In this document: positions 1-7,832 of the stretch, in pieces
Numbering within the stretch: the first letter of the stretch is position 1
Layout: each line of letters begins with the position of its first letter
Assembly (NCBI GenBank): GCA_000310025.1
Contig: FN648757.1
Span: 43,798-56,572, forward strand
Reading direction: 5' to 3'
DNA length: 12,775 nucleotides
DNA from: Ectocarpus siliculosus
Taxonomy: Eukaryota; Sar; Phaeophyceae; Ectocarpales; Ectocarpaceae
The notes under the pieces: generated by a model
Databases searched by the model: none
The model's input: the letters and a program-made list of their open reading frames with translations, nothing else
What the model was told of the DNA's origin: nothing
Position numbers and translations under genes: made by a program

Positions 1-234
1 CTTCTCAACAAAAGACAGTGTCCGGGGTTCGATTCTCCCCTTGAGCATAACTCTCTTTGCGCCCGATGTATGAGGAGAAAGAGTCTATGAGACTTCGCAA
101 AGCAAGCCGATGTACCTCTTGTACCGATGCAATTTCCGGGCAAGACAGCGCTGATCACAGGGATGGCAACCCTGGGGGGACGTGTTCGTGGCTGCAAAGC
201 TACATCGGACACGGGCATTGACTTTGTTGAGAAG
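1..234. repeat. Region bounded by a 12-bp inverted repeat, with a tRNA B-box-like motif
   Basis: The first 12 bases (CTTCTCAACAAA) are the exact reverse complement of 223-234, so the window opens on one arm of an inverted repeat that may continue to the left. The interior contains GGTTCGATTC at about 26-35, which matches the RNA polymerase III B box (the tRNA T-arm). Its flanking GGGG and CTCCC can form only a four-pair stem. I could not build an anticodon arm upstream: the loop lacks the expected T33. An intact tRNA is therefore unlikely, and a tRNA-derived short element or a chance match remains possible. CTTTGCG (about 56-62) and CGCAAAG (about 96-102) can also pair. I see no credible coding region here. 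Confidence 0.4.
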
Positions 235-317
235 CCACGATGACCACTAGACTACTAGTCAGCGCTGACGAGTAGTCTAGGCTGACTAGCAGTCTAGTGG
301 TCATCGTGCTTCTCAAC
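226..317. repeat. Fold-back inverted repeat with about 37-bp arms and a nested palindrome
   Basis: The left arm (226-262) and right arm (282-317) are reverse complements apart from one unpaired base and one mismatch, with a 19-nt spacer. The arms begin GTTGAGAAG and contain ACGATGACCACTAGACT (left, 238-254, with matching right-arm sequence). A second palindrome overlaps the inner part: 249-263 pairs with 264-278 with one mismatch, centred on the perfect GTCAGCGCTGAC. The two pairings share bases, so the structure could switch between a long hairpin and a short central one. Candidate identities are a fold-back or MITE-like element or the hairpin tip of a larger inverted repeat. No target duplication was found. 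Confidence 0.75.
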
Positions 318-424
318 CATCATCCATATAGAAATGTGTAGTGTCGAGGTGCCCTGTACCCAAGGGTCGTGTCTGCAGGCGGTTAAGCCTATGTGCAGTT
401 CCAGACAGTAGTCTGTGTGATGTG

Positions 425-476
425 CAGACCGAAGTCTGTGTAGACCGAAGTCTGTTGAGACAGTGACCGAAGTCGA
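425..476 (+). repeat. Short tandem repeat, GACCGAAGTC core
   Basis: GACCGAAGTC occurs three times, at about 427, 443 and 465. The first two copies lie in near-identical 16-17-nt units (AGACCGAAGTCTGTG) and the third is more diverged. Just upstream, CAGACAGTAGTCTGTG contains a related AGTCTGTG word. No coding function is suggested. Confidence 0.6.
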
Positions 477-1362
477 TGTTGTTTCTAGATGCCGCTTTTG
501 GGACTTATACTTTCTTTCTTCTTCAGCGTACTTGCAGAGGTGAGATGTTGAGGGATAGTTGGGGAGTGAACCCGGTGGGGCTCGCAACACCTCGTGATCT
601 CGCTACAATTACAATCCTCTGCTCAACCATTAATTCATTCGTGAGTTCCTCGCTAGAACTCGTCATAGTCTACATGTTACGTTTTCCCAAACGTCACATA
701 TCACACCGCATGTACGTATCATTGCATACAGCAATCATACAGCTGCATCTATGAAGGCTGTATCGGGTTTCGTGCTAAGGTGCTATCCCATATTGATCTC
801 GTGGCTGACACACATCGTCTTCGCTGCTGATCGCTGTACATCCAGGTGGGTAATTTCTACGTGTTGTGTCCTTCGCCACTCCGTAACATGTCCACACCAC
901 TGCTCCACACGGAGAGACCAACTGCTACTCGCTGCTGCTGCTGACCTTCATGACGGATGCTTTACGACGTGATTACGACATGGCTGCGACAAGATATCTC
1001 GACAAACCGCTTTGAGAAACACCAGGGAAGTTGACAACAACCACCACACATTGGATGTATATCATTTGGAAACTTTCCATGCTCTACTGATGATGGTGTT
1101 TACCAACACCCACCATAACAAGAACCAAGCTAACATGATACAACCTGAATGGTATGCCCTCTATCTGTGTTTTAGAGGGGTAGAGCCGGGTTGATGCTCC
1201 CACCAATCACCCGTCGAGTTTGTAAGACATTTTGTAAGACAGAGACAGATGATTGGGCGATGGGCACGACGCTCTCGGCAGAATCACTGAAATCCTCTCG
1301 CACAGCAGCACCATACACATCACGTAGACAACATACGATACAACCAGCACAGCAGTATACGG
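477..1362. other. No gene recognised; unique-looking sequence
   Basis: Only short open frames occur here, with no recognisable protein similarity and no consistent strand. Visible details are a small CTG run near 930-945, a GGTGTT/AACACC hairpin at 1095-1110 and a CCCTCT/AGAGGG hairpin at 1157-1179. I see no splice-site pattern that joins the short frames into a convincing gene. Confidence 0.5.
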
Positions 1363-1885
1363 ACTGCTGTAGGCCAAGGGCAGCCAAAGGCATACATCAT
1401 GGGAGGCGTTGGGTTGGACTCTTGCGGCCCGTTGCCTGCTGTCGGCAGCACAAGCGAGTGACGACGCAAGTCAACCCGCGGTCAGTCTGCATCACCCTCA
1501 ACCTACCGATCTTTGGAGCTTCCCGCACAGACGTATCCCCACAACAGAGAAAACGAGGCCTACACACTGCTGTAGGCCAAGGCCGGCCAAAGGCACACAT
1601 CATGGCTGGCGTCGGAAGCTATTTTTAGACCCCGAGGCCTACTGCTAGCAGCGTAAGCGAGGGAACATGCGAGTGCACACAAGTGAGATCTTTGTCTGCT
1701 GTCTCTTCGTCTGCCGGCCGATCTTTGCTTCCACAACAGATGCACCCCAGAAACAGAGACAAGTGAGACGTACACAGCGCTGTAAGCCATGGGCGGCCAA
1801 ATACGCACGTCGTGGGAGGGGTCGGGTCCAATTTTTCGAGCCTGTTGCCCTCTGCTAGTAGCGAAAGCGAAGAAAGCAAGTGCGC
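1363..1885 (+). repeat. Degenerate tandem array, unit about 203-210 bp, about 2.5 copies
   Basis: Three units start with the same block. Copy A (1363) and copy B (1566) share 17 identical bases, ACTGCTGTAGGCCAAGG. Copy C (1776) has a diverged version (AGCGCTGTAAGCCATGG). Each block is followed by a conserved GCCAAA, then a CATCATGG or CGTCGTGG word. About 65-75 bases on, each carries a GCCTRCTG or TGTTGCC-type block and a CAAGCGAG, TAAGCGAG or GAAAGCGA word. Spacings are 203 and 210 bp. Copy C is cut short where CAG repeats begin. Open frames in this array differ between copies, so I treat it as non-coding satellite-like DNA. Confidence 0.75.
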
Positions 1886-1892
1886 ACCCATG

Positions 1893-1962
1893 CACAGCAG
1901 CAGCAGCAGCGCCGGCAGCAACAGCAAGCAGCAGCAGCAGCAGCAGCACTGCTGCCGCTGAG
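1893..1962 (+). repeat. CAG/CTG microsatellite
   Basis: Interrupted CAG repeats run through this stretch (AGCAGCAGCAGC, then GCCGGCAGCAACAGC, then seven more CAG-type units) and end in CTGCTGCCGCTG, which lets the right end fold back on the CAG run. It sits directly against the truncated third copy of the 205-bp tandem array. Confidence 0.85.
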
Positions 1963-2957
1963 CTGATGATGATGAGAGCTAAACAGCTCTCCTATTCATC
2001 CCCTGACGGACTGGTGGTATCGGGTGAGGTGTGAGCGTGCGCACTGGTGACCTACGTGGTGGCGTAGGCTCCATCCATATTTATCTACGCTTGCTTTGAT
2101 GTCTCTCTCCGACCCTTCTTTTCGCGCTTCGCGCGAAATATATATATTTTTTTTGTTGGACCCCTTATGTATGGGAGGTGAGCCTCGAGATGGAGACCAC
2201 CAAGTAACCAAGAGTTCCGAGACAAGTTCAGAGAACTGTGCCTTAGCTCGGTACCGAGTTGCCCTCTTTCACCACGTGATGTACGCGAACGAACTCGGGA
2301 ATGGGGGCCTCTCAGCCACGGCCGTCTCGATTCTCGTGGTGTATCGGTGAAGACACAGCAGTGTTCAGCGGGGCTTCGCCTATTCGTACTTGTACCTGTT
2401 TCTTCGCTTGTCGTTCACACCAGTGTCGCTATACTGCTGCGCAGTACACCTTCGAACGCTCCCTTCATCGCTGTTCCCTTCTCTTGACCTGCGGCTGCAG
2501 GAACTTTGTCTGATGGCCAGGTCGCCCCCGGGTCTGTACGAAATTTGTTCCTGGAAAAATTGAAAGTTTCGAAAGTTTTCGTGCATGTGTCTACAATTGT
2601 CGGAGGGCAAGCTAGAAAGATATATATATTGCTCGCTGTCTCTGCCCCTTTGACCCCTCCTCTCAATGCATATCAGGTGCACGTACAAAGTATGGGATGA
2701 GTAAGTGCATTCATGTTTATTCGGAGCTCTCCTTATTTTACTCACGAGATGCGGTGAGTTTCTGGTCACTGCCACCTGTGTACGGACTTGTAGTCTACTC
2801 CATTTTTCAAATGCGCGTGGGTAACATGCGGCGACAGTTTTTCGAAGCGCTGTCCCACATGCACCATGTAGAAAATCAGAGGCTTAGGGTCTGCTAAGAC
2901 TGTGTGGTCAAGAACAGTTCCCTGGTGGTTTTGCTGGAGTTAGATTGCTTGGTGTGT
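1963..2957. other. No gene recognised; hairpin and AT-run details only
   Basis: No open frame here looks like protein. The stretch contains a perfect TTTCGCGC/GCGCGAAA hairpin (2120-2138) followed by a TA run and eight or more T residues, a 12-bp palindrome CTCGGTACCGAG (2247-2258), and a second TATATATAT run near 2619-2629. A 131-codon minus-strand frame at 2380-2775 lacks any domain-like pattern and I do not call it a gene. Confidence 0.5.
2120..2160 (+). repeat. Perfect 8-bp hairpin followed by TA and T runs
   Basis: TTTCGCGC (2120-2127), a TTC loop, then GCGCGAAA (2131-2138) form a perfect GC-rich stem. It is followed directly by ATATATATA and a T run. In a bacterium this would read as an intrinsic terminator. 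In this eukaryotic setting it is better described as a hairpin beside an AT microsatellite, with no adjacent gene to terminate. Confidence 0.6.
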
Positions 2958-3321
2958 TCTTTTCAGCGAACGTCAGATCTGCTGAAAAGAGGTCCTCACT
3001 AAAAACAAGATAATAGATAGGCTGGTGACGCAAGTCAGAAGTCTAGACTATCTGTTCAAGTGACCTGTGCTACGGCGGTAGCAGCAGTGAGCGAGCAAGA
3101 TAACAGAAGCGTGTGCCACACCTTGTTGACAGGTGTGCTGAGGTGCACTGTAGACGTGAGTCTACAACCAAATGGTATTTGGTTCAAAGAGAAACAAATG
3201 AGAAACAGATGTTGTACGATACAAAATTGTTGTATTGTTGAGCTGGGCAGGAAACAGAGTGAGCTCCGGTGGGGGGCGTGCGCTCTGCCTGGTCAGCGTT
3301 TTTGTCGATTACCGACGAAAC
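2958..3321 (+). repeat. Cluster of seven small hairpins
   Basis: Stems found by reading are: 2958-2967 with 2981-2990 (10 bp, perfect); AGTCTAGACT, a 10-bp palindrome at 3040-3049 extended by CAGA/TCTG; CACACCT/AGGTGTG at 3117-3137; TGTAGAC/GTCTACA at 3149-3166; AACCAAAT/ATTTGGTT at 3166-3184; CGATACAA/TTGTATTG at 3217-3237 (one wobble); and GTTTTTGTCG/CGACGAAAC at 3298-3321 (one bulge). The third to fifth follow each other almost without gaps. No coding region is convincing here. It may be a structured non-coding transcript or simply diverged fold-back repeats. Confidence 0.55.
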
Positions 3322-3340
3322 TACGAAGAACTTGAGTACT

Positions 3341-3580
3341 GGTCCGGAACCGTTCTGGGAACGTTCTGGGAACCAAATACCGTTCTATAAGACCAAAAGC
3401 ATTCTTCCGGAAACGTTCCGGGGACCTTGCTAATCTTACTCTGGACTTTCCTGAGAACGTTCCTGAGAACCGTTCTACGAAAGTGCGCCCGATCTAGGAA
3501 ATATTCTACGAACCGTTACGGAATCTACCGCATCCATCGGTGGATCGTTCTAGATACCTTTCCTGAAATATCGTTCTTCA
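3341..3580 (+). repeat. Degenerate array of CGTTC/GAACG words
   Basis: The word CGTTC appears about eight times in roughly 240 bp, often inside palindromic neighbours such as GGAACCGTTCTGGGAACGTTC-like pieces. GAACCGTTCT occurs twice, at about 3347 and 3467. Copies become more diverged to the right. The pattern is a decayed minisatellite built on an alternating palindromic word, similar in design but not in sequence to the array at 10981-11280. Confidence 0.6.
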
Positions 3581-3605
3581 AGTTGAAGTTACTTCCTTAA
3601 TAGCT

Positions 3606-3770
3606 TGTTACACCGCGTTTGGTGTGCCATATCACGTACACTGAAACCGGTATAGTTTTCTGCTACTGAAATCGCTCATGATGTATGTGACATCGTATAC
3701 TGTGTTGTACTCAAGAGAATACGTATAACAGCAGTCTTATATCAATCAGTTGATACTGATATTTCCAACA
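3606..3770 (-). repeat. Candidate Copia-type LTR (possible 3' LTR), minus strand
   Basis: Read on the minus strand, position 3770 starts TGTTGGAAATATCAG, a typical start of a Copia LTR. It is preceded immediately by a purine-rich tract, GCGGAGGAG (3771-3779), as expected for the plus-strand primer next to a 3' LTR. The matching end would be at 3606, giving a 165-bp segment with TGTT and AACA termini and an internal TATAAG. The flanks TAGCT and CTCCT do not match, so it is not a simple solo LTR. No second copy lies in the window and the interior at 3780-4200 shows no recognisable pol. The end at 3606 is a guess. Confidence 0.3.
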
Positions 3771-3779
3771 CTCCTCCGC

Positions 3780-4730
3780 GATTGAGGTCGCTCAAAACAT
3801 CGTCCGTTACGATTACTTGATCATAGTGTACCAAACAAAGAGAGAAAACCAACTTCGCCGAAATGCTTATCTCCTCCTCCTTTTTTCAAGGATAGAGTGA
3901 ATACGGCTTGAAAACTCAATTTGTATGCTTGCTTAAATCCCCTCTCTGTGCTAGTTGGTTGATTGTATACGAACAAGAACCATTTCTACACGGGATTGCG
4001 AAAAAACTTTGATCTTTTGAAGATAAAGTGTCCGATTCTGCTTATTGCCAAAAGCATTTTGCGTTTTACCAGTTCATTCGGCAAATACCTCGTTCATTCG
4101 GATTGAAATAACCTCGTTAGATCCTATTTCGATTCATTCATATCATGTACGCTTGGTACTTGTCGTTTGTTTTGACAACGACGGAAAAAACAAGTGAAAA
4201 CTCAAACTTGTACTTTGTACTGGAATCACAATAATAGCTCGTATTGATTCCGTATCAAATATAAACTGGAATCACAATAGCTTGTATTGATTCCGTCAGA
4301 TTTTAAGTCCGTATGGTTTTTAGTATGGACTGTAAAAAAAAATGCCCTTCCCCAACTGTCTAGAAAAACACCTTCAAAACGTCCTTCAGCATTTTTCCGC
4401 TTTTCCAGCAGAAAATAACAGCGGCAGCAGCAGCGGCCATTTCGCTCAGAAATCCTGCTTCCGGCGATTCTCCTTCTTTCCATCCACATTCTCCTCCATG
4501 CCCTGATTCTGTGATATAACAGAAAAAAGCGTAAATAAATGAGGGCAAAAACATGTGGGAAATTGAGAAGAGTGCTAATCTTGAGTTGTAGACATCATAT
4601 CGTATCAAAATCGATCTGTCGTCGATTCTTGATGCATTCTTTGTGTACGGGCCGTTTGGATACCGTAGTAAGTATTCTCTGCGATACAATTGCTCGCAGA
4701 GCACAGTTTGTTGAAATCACTGCTAAAACT
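3780..4730. other. No firm gene; AT-rich sequence with small duplications
   Basis: GTTCATTCGG is repeated at 4072 and 4092. A block starting ACTGGAATCACAAT is duplicated at 4219 and 4265, and each copy can fold because GGAATCA pairs with the following TGATTCC. A minus-strand open frame at 4360-4704 (114 codons) includes an alanine run from a GCN repeat. It lies just downstream of the candidate gene at 4731-5674 and could contribute a 3' exon, but I could not find a frame-consistent splice, so I leave it uncalled. Confidence 0.4.
4219..4297 (+). repeat. Duplicated 46-bp hairpin unit
   Basis: Two imperfect copies start ACTGGAATCACAAT at 4219 and 4265 and end GTATTGATTCCGT. In each copy the left GGAATCACAAT pairs with the right ATTGATTCC with one bulge, so the pair forms two hairpins in tandem. 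Confidence 0.65.
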
Positions 4731-5674
4731 TTACTCCCCATAGATTGGTCCAGATAGTACCCAACACGTGACGAGAGTGTTCCACAGTATTTCTTGCAAA
4801 ATGTTTACCATGTCCTCTACGTAGGCTAGCTCGCGAAGACTAAACATGAAATCGTGGAAAGTTGGGTACATCTGTTCGTCTCCGAAATTGAGCGAACTGA
4901 GCAAAGCGTGTACTGGCTCTATTTCATGTTCTTGAAGTGATACGTGCATCATCATCCTAGAGAATTCTCCCCAGCACTTGCTGTATGCCCTTTGGCTTGG
5001 TCCAACATCTACATGCTTTTCACCTGTCTCGGTGGTTCCGTCATCTCCTCCTCCTCCTGTGGAGGTCGACGGGGAGTAGTCAGGATCATCGGAGTGTTCC
5101 GACAGTGCTCCTTCTGACGAGGTGTCCATGTAGTTGTAAAAATCAGGTTCGTGCTCCAGCTGTGGTGATGCTGGATACACCGTCTGGCTTGATGATGCTG
5201 GTGTCAAGGACATGTCTTGTTCTTCGTTTATGATATCCATGACATCGCTGAACGGGAATACCCGCCTCGGAGGGTGAACCGTCTCACCAGGTTGTGATGA
5301 TGCTTCTACACCCGCTGCAATCAGGTTGTGGTCTGGTTCTTCTTCTTGTTGCTGCTCGATGGTTGTGAAGGCCATGTTGTGGTCCGCTGCGATGCCTGGT
5401 TCTCCTAAAAATAGGTGTTCGAGCTGCCCCAGCTCGTCGTCTTCGTTCATCGGACTGTCAAGTCCGATGTCGGCGTAGTCCTTGAAATCGAGACCTGTAT
5501 CCGTCTTCTGTTTTTTGTTGCTGATGATGCCGTTGTTGCCGTTGTTGCCGTTGTTGTCCTCTTCATGACGTTGGTGTTGGATCTTTTGATCGATGATGTC
5601 GATTGTGGACTACGTGAGTTTTCCCGGATGGCTTGCAACTCAACATCACTGATGAGGGCAATCGGGATAGACAT
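4731..5674 (-). CDS. Hypothetical acidic protein, probable host gene (possible 53-nt intron)
   Basis: This is the longest non-transposon open frame. An uninterrupted minus-strand frame runs from 5609 to the stop at 4731 (293 codons). Its first ATG is at 5450, giving 239 residues. A better start may be the ATG at 5674 in another frame, which opens MSIPIALISDVELQAIRENS. A GT-AG intron at 5561-5613 would join the two frames, remove the TAG at 5610-5612 and give about 296 residues. From the 5450 Met, residues 1-150 are acidic and Ser/Thr/Gly-rich (QQQEEE at 33-38, GGGG at 132-135). Residues 155-239 look helical and ordered. A basic NKKQK patch and an Asn-Gly repeat lie upstream of that Met. I recognise no family. 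An acidic nuclear or regulatory protein is only a guess. The 3' end may include further exons. Confidence 0.5.
5561..5613 (-). other. Candidate 53-nt spliceosomal intron
   Basis: On the minus strand the segment begins GTAGTCC and ends CATGAAG. Removing it shifts the reading from the MSIPIAL frame into the main acidic-protein frame (53 leaves remainder 2, the shift needed). The first exon then has 61 nt and the second 830 nt, 297 codons including stop. A single-base sequencing or mutational frameshift in the same place would give the same appearance. Confidence 0.35.
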
Positions 5675-5798
5675 GCTGCTTCTTGTTTGTTGTCGAGGGT
5701 TTTGCGAGGGGATCAAAATGGTTGTGAAGCAGTGGGGCCCAGTTGCTTTTTAGAAACCAAAAAATCGCAGTTGCCTTTTTCAAAATAATGCCTCTTCC

Positions 5799-5821
5799 AA
5801 ATGTAACCGTTCGTTACATTT
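5799..5821. repeat. Perfect 9-bp hairpin upstream of the candidate gene
   Basis: AAATGTAAC (5799-5807) and GTTACATTT (5813-5821) are perfect reverse complements around a 5-nt loop. The hairpin sits about 125 bp upstream of the proposed minus-strand start at 5674 and could be a dyad binding site, but nothing else supports that. Confidence 0.5.
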
Positions 5822-5878
5822 GAATTTTTTAAAAAGAGAAGAAATAAAGGGGTGTTTAATTTAATTAACTGTTTTTGG

Positions 5879-6525
5879 GTTTGGGGCAGTGATGGACATC
5901 GCCCGCAAGATGGGTGCCGATACGATCTTTGAAAATATCAGCCAAAAATTGGCGATAATCGATATTTTTCCGATATTCGCCAAAGTGGGCGATGTTCCGA
6001 TTATCGATGTTTCGATACGATATTTGCCCAGAAAATCTCAAGCGGCTACAACAAAATGCCCCCTGTCTTCCTGTCTTTCCAACATCACGATCAGCTGATC
6101 ACGATTGATTCTTCTATTTTTCTATGGCCAATTCCACAGCAGCAGCAGGCACGACGATGATACACCGTTGAGACGTAATGACGTGTGATGTAGCCGACGT
6201 AGTTAGTTGTGGATTGTGGATAATATATGTGGATCTTGCATTATTACAACCACAACAATACGCCCAGAAGGTACGTGGCGTTTGGAGTGTGTTGTGTGTT
6301 GTGTACAGGGGGGGGCGCGGTTATCAATTGAAGGTATGCCATAGTTTTGGGGGGCCCGTGTCGGAAAATATCGTATCAGGTATCGTCGATACTCGATACA
6401 CGATGTCTATACTGTATCGATCGGCATATCGGCAATAAAAAACAGCGATGCCGATATTGAGTATCGCTGAAATATCGACATCGAATGCGGCCAATCGATA
6501 CACGATGTCCATCACTGGTTTGGGG
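5879..6525. mobile_element. Non-autonomous hAT-superfamily DNA transposon with 8-bp target duplication
   Basis: The element spans 5887-6517 (631 bp). It begins CAGTGATGGACATCG and ends with the exact reverse complement CGATGTCCATCACTG, a perfect 15-bp terminal inverted repeat. Directly outside both ends lies the same 8-bp word, GTTTGGGG (5879-5886 and 6518-6525). CAGTG-type termini with an 8-bp duplication are characteristic of the hAT superfamily. Both subterminal regions (about 5915-6030 and 6362-6510) are packed with CGATA/TATCG words, as expected of hAT subterminal transposase-binding repeats. The middle has no transposase; an 86-codon open frame at 6178-6438 shows no hAT motifs. The element would depend on an autonomous relative elsewhere. 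Intact ends and a perfect duplication point to a fairly recent insertion. Confidence 0.9.
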
Positions 6526-7832
6526 AGTACATATGGAGGCAGGATCTCCTATTTTGGACGCAAGCGCCATGCGGTCGACGCTCTTTGGCCATGTATGTGC
6601 AAAAATCGCCAAAGTTAGGGGAATCGAACTCAAGGCGGGTAAGCTCACGGACACAAACCTGTCCCCTACCACACACACACACGCCCCACACTTTGATACA
6701 ACGAATAGCCTTGGTACCAGGTGTCAGTCAGTGCAGCCCGGCTTCCGTATGAGCGAAATAGTGTACGGAGGAACAGTTCTTCTACGAATCCTCTCACACT
6801 TGCCACTGCTCTGGCATATTAAATTAATCCATACAATCTCAAGTAATTAAGCAATTTTCGGTTTTTAGGAGACGACATATCTTGGCGATTTTTTACTGTC
6901 GGAGCCTCCCGTCGGTAGCGGGACACATGTTTTTTGTACTAGAAATAGACCGGTACTTTGGCTGCCGTCGGTGACGTGACACGTTTGTTTGAAAAGGGGC
7001 ACAGGCGGGGCACACATCACCTGCTGCGATCTTGGCAGCACACAGCAGACACAGCATACCCAGCACACAGCACATAGCACACAGAGAAGGCGGAGGAATG
7101 TGTGGGACACGGAAGCAACACGCCCTCGCTGCTGCTGCTGCTTCTGCTTTGCCGCAAGCACACAGACACAGCTACTGCTGCTGCTGCTGTTACAGTAGCT
7201 GTAGGAAAGAAGCGGCTTGATAATGCATGATGGTCAGACGCAAACAAACAATGTATGCAAACGGTTGGCGTACTGACGCAGTGGCACCATATTACACTCT
7301 AGCAACTGCTGCTATTCTTTTGTGTATGGTGGTCTGGCGTGGTGCTCAACAACTGGGTGAGACAGAGATCAGGCAGAGCAGAGATCGTATCTGATGCTCG
7401 ATTTTTGCCGTTGAGAATTAATTCATGTGGACAGCAGCAGAAGCAGCAGAGTTACAGGCGGGATCTTTCACTGCACACATCATCACAGGCGCGGATGTCA
7501 AGGCGCCACCACCTCTCTGGACATGTTGGTTGCTCGAATCACCGCTGTGGTGCTACCGCTGGCCTCCTGTTGAGAACGATGGCGTGCTTCGTTTGTGTTG
7601 AAACGCTACAGCAGTGATGATAGACAGATATAGGCATATGAAGATGATTTTTTTGACAAGTGCTGCTTGTTGTGCGCTGCAAAACAGCACCGAGATGGAC
7701 AAAAGGGGGCAGTCATTCAGAGCGCAGACACATCCAGGTCATTTCCTGCTTATTCTGCATCATGTGCGGCAACCCACTTGTGAATCGACGTCGTGGTCGT
7801 CGAGATATACAGGTGTTTCGCGAGAGAAAGGC
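6526..7832. other. No gene recognised; microsatellite-rich spacer
   Basis: I see no convincing open frame. The stretch contains a CA run (6668-6682), a diverged direct duplication of a CCGTCGGT...GACAC block (about 6911 and 6966, spacing about 55 bp), a CACAGCA-type minisatellite (7036-7084), CTG/GCT runs (about 7129-7142 and 7171-7190) and a CAGCAG run (7433-7448). GGGGAATCGAACTCA near 6618-6632 resembles a reversed B box but its arms do not pair. Confidence 0.5.
7036..7084 (+). repeat. CACAGCA-type minisatellite
   Basis: Irregular repeats of CAGCACA, CAGACACA and CAGCATA fill this stretch. The unit is 7-12 bases and variable, consistent with simple-sequence expansion rather than coding. 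Confidence 0.7.

Noticed and set aside
20-48. Intact tRNA gene ending near position 46
   Set aside because: The T-arm motif is good, but only four stem pairs form and the upstream bases do not give an anticodon arm with T33. The 5' half lies outside the window.
1363-1885. CRISPR array
   Set aside because: Units are about 205 bp and diverged, with no short constant repeat, no unique spacers and no cas genes. The setting is eukaryotic.
1560-1949. 129-codon minus-strand frame with a leucine/alanine-rich N-terminus resembling a signal peptide
   Set aside because: The leucine and alanine runs are the reverse strand of the CAG repeat, and the rest is the tandem array in an arbitrary frame.
2120-2160. 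Bacterial intrinsic terminator
   Set aside because: The hairpin and T run have the right shape, but no gene ends nearby and the window is eukaryotic.
2380-2775. 131-codon minus-strand frame
   Set aside because: Its composition is random-looking, it has no domain pattern, and it overlaps equally long frames on the other strand.
3606-3770. Solo LTR
   Set aside because: The 5-bp flanks (TAGCT and CTCCT) do not match, so there is no target duplication to support a solo LTR with these ends.
4731-5450. Envelope-like third ORF of the Copia element
   Set aside because: It is on the same strand and downstream of pol, but about 2.4 kb away with a hAT insertion and unique sequence between. It has no signal peptide or membrane segment, and the element shows no LTR to include it.
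6178-6438. 86-codon frame inside the hAT element as a transposase
   Set aside because: It lacks any hAT transposase or dimerisation motif and is too short. The element is non-autonomous.
6600-6640. tRNA on the minus strand (TGAGTTCGATTCCCC)
   Set aside because: Only the B-box-like loop matches; the T-stem arms do not pair and no acceptor or anticodon stem can be drawn.
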